The translations under genes were made by a program, and so were the position numbers. DNA of 13,160 bases, taken from positions 1 to 13,160 of the forward strand of contig JANXQZ010000386.1 in NCBI GenBank assembly GCA_025353235.1, in the 5' to 3' direction. Source of the DNA: Bryobacterales bacterium (GTDB taxonomy: Bacteria > Acidobacteriota > Terriglobia > Bryobacterales > Bryobacteraceae). Positions 11,987-13,160 of this stretch are shown piece by piece. Within the stretch, counting starts at the first letter, position 1; each line of letters opens with the position of its first letter. The notes under the pieces were generated by a model. That model did no database searches. It saw only the letters and a program-made list of their open reading frames with translations, and was not told the DNA's origin.

Positions 11987-13160
11987 ATGGTTCATTCCGT
12001 AGAAGTCGACCTGGACGGTCGCAAAATCACCCTTGAAACAGGCAAGATTGCTAAGCAGGCGAACGGTGCGGTTATCGTTCGCTCAGGAGATTCCGTCGTG
12101 CTGGTCACGGCGGTTTCCAACGAGGAGCCCAAGGTTGGGGCTAGTTTTTTCCCCCTCACGGTAGATTACCGCGAGTATACTTACGCCGCTGGAAAGTTTC
12201 CGGGCGGCTTCATTAAGAGGGAAGGACGCCCCTCCGAAAAAGAGATTCTTACCAGCCGTTTGATTGACCGCCCGATCCGGCCTCTGTTCCCGGAAGGCTA
12301 CAGCCACGAGACACAGGTAATCGCGATGGTGCTTTCGGCTGATCCGGAATGCGATCCCAGCACTCTTGCGATCATTGGCGCAGGCGCTGCGCTTGCCATT
12401 TCCGAAATTCCCTTCCATCACTTGCTTGGCGCAGTGCGGGTCGGTTCGGTTGACGGCAAACTGGTTGCCCAGCCGAATTACACGGAGACTCGCGGAGCCA
12501 AGCTGAACATCGTTGTGGCGGGCACTGAAGAAGGCATCGTGATGGTGGAAGCAGGGGCCCAGGAAGCGAGCGAGGAAGAAATTCTGGCCGCAATCGAGTA
12601 CGGCCACAAGTGCTGCGCCAAAATCGTGGGCGGCATTCGGGAGTTGCAAGGCAAAATCGGCAAGACAAAGCGCGAATATAAAGGCGCGGAGATGAATAAA
12701 GAGCTGTACGCGAAGCTCGAGACCGGACTTCGCGCCGATCTTACCGATGCCCTCGACACCAAGAAATACAAAAAGCTCGACAGTTATCACCGAATCCACG
12801 ACCTAAAGAAGAAGGCGGCCGAGACGCTTGGCGAGGAGCATAAAGACGTTGCAGGCAAGATCTTCGAGGCTCTCAAGGAGCGCATCTTCCGCGACGAAAT
12901 GCTGAGTGCGCGTCGACGTCCGGATGGCCGGGCTTTCAACGAAGTCCGCAATATCGACTGCGAGGTCGGCGTGCTGCCCCGGACCCACGGTTCGGCGCTG
13001 TTCACACGCGGCGAGACGCAGGCGCTGGTTACCGCCACTCTGGGCACGAAAGAGGACGAGCAGCGGATCGAAATGTTCGATGCCGCCGAAACCTCGAAAC
13101 GCTTCATGCTGCATTACAACTTCCCGCCCTTCAGCGTCGGCGAGGTTGGGTTTATGCGAG
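11987..13160 (+). CDS. pnp: Polyribonucleotide nucleotidyltransferase (PNPase), 3' end cut by window
   Basis: A phosphorolytic 3'-5' exoribonuclease and degradosome component. The frame is open from ATG 11987 to the window edge, giving 391 residues of a protein usually near 700. The first RNase PH domain shows FFPLTVDYREYTYAAGKFPGG (about 55-75), KREGRPSEKE (77-86) and SRLIDRPIRPLFP (90-102). A charged, lysine-rich helical domain follows (about 220-300). The second, catalytic RNase PH domain begins near residue 310 (RRPDGRAFNEVR) and continues through THGSALFTRGETQALVTATLGT and the NFPPFSVGE motif before the break. The KH and S1 RNA-binding domains lie beyond the window. AAAGGA six bases before the ATG is a good ribosome site. 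It is probably co-transcribed with rpsO and may be autoregulated through the leader hairpins. Confidence 0.96.
   Translation, partial: MVHSVEVDLDGRKITLETGKIAKQANGAVIVRSGDSVVLVTAVSNEEPKVGASFFPLTVDYREYTYAAGKFPGGFIKREGRPSEKEILTSRLIDRPIRPLFPEGYSHETQVIAMVLSADPECDPSTLAIIGAGAALAISEIPFHHLLGAVRVGSVDGKLVAQPNYTETRGAKLNIVVAGTEEGIVMVEAGAQEASEEEILAAIEYGHKCCAKIVGGIRELQGKIGKTKREYKGAEMNKELYAKLETGLRADLTDALDTKKYKKLDSYHRIHDLKKKAAETLGEEHKDVAGKIFEALKERIFRDEMLSARRRPDGRAFNEVRNIDCEVGVLPRTHGSALFTRGETQALVTATLGTKEDEQRIEMFDAAETSKRFMLHYNFPPFSVGEVGFMR

Noticed and set aside
12083..12799. A 238-residue minus-strand open frame opposite pnp
   Set aside because: The plus strand encodes unmistakable PNPase without a stop; the minus reading is a shadow with no domain character.
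1..13160. CRISPR arrays, tRNA genes, insertion sequences, prophage or defence islands
   Set aside because: No spaced direct repeats, cloverleaf-like sequence with CCA-end arms, transposase motifs or terminal inverted repeats were seen on either strand.

Overview
The window looks like a chromosomal segment from a moderately GC-rich, Gram-negative-type bacterium. The best guess is an acidobacterium of the Bryobacterales/Solibacter kind. That rests on the style of the glutamine synthetase N-terminus and on the mix of a PafA-type phosphatase, a secreted GH36-like enzyme and CysO-type sulfur genes. It is an inference from protein character, not a database match. There is no sign of phage, insertion sequences, CRISPR or tRNA genes.

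Layout. Bases 1-409 are a leader with no convincing gene. A short, non-adenylylated-type glutamine synthetase (410-1840, +) converges on a secreted PafA-like alkaline phosphatase (1868-3427, -) across a small hairpin. Divergent from the phosphatase is a DUF2076-family protein with a Gly/Pro-rich middle and an Asp/Ser repeat tail (3509-4252, +). A minus-strand group follows, read from right to left: a GT2 glycosyltransferase fused to a methyltransferase (6429-5020), a small protein (5003-4779), and a nucleotidyltransferase (4831-4310) that overlaps the small gene by 53 bases.

The centre of interest is a plus-strand three-gene operon at 6472-9251, joined by two identical 8-base ATGNNTAA overlaps. 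It encodes a CysM-type cysteine synthase, a JAMM/MPN+ metallopeptidase (Mec type), and one polypeptide joining a CysO-like ubiquitin-fold sulfur carrier, a MoeB/ThiF E1-like adenylyltransferase and a rhodanese domain. Together they hold every component of carrier-protein-dependent cysteine synthesis as known from the mycobacterial CysM-CysO-Mec-MoeZ route. The unusual point is that the carrier's Gly-Gly (residues 89-90) lies inside the fusion instead of at a free C-terminus. Either the carrier is released by proteolysis, with the neighbouring JAMM enzyme an obvious candidate, or the chemistry differs.

Downstream are a secreted GH36/melibiase-like enzyme with an atypical active-site region (9394-11445, +), then rpsO (11586-11855, +) and the 5' two-thirds or so of a pnp gene cut by the window edge (11987-13160, +). 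The rpsO-pnp spacer carries competing hairpins and a strong stem-loop directly upstream of the pnp ribosome binding site, as expected of a post-transcriptionally controlled rpsO-pnp operon.
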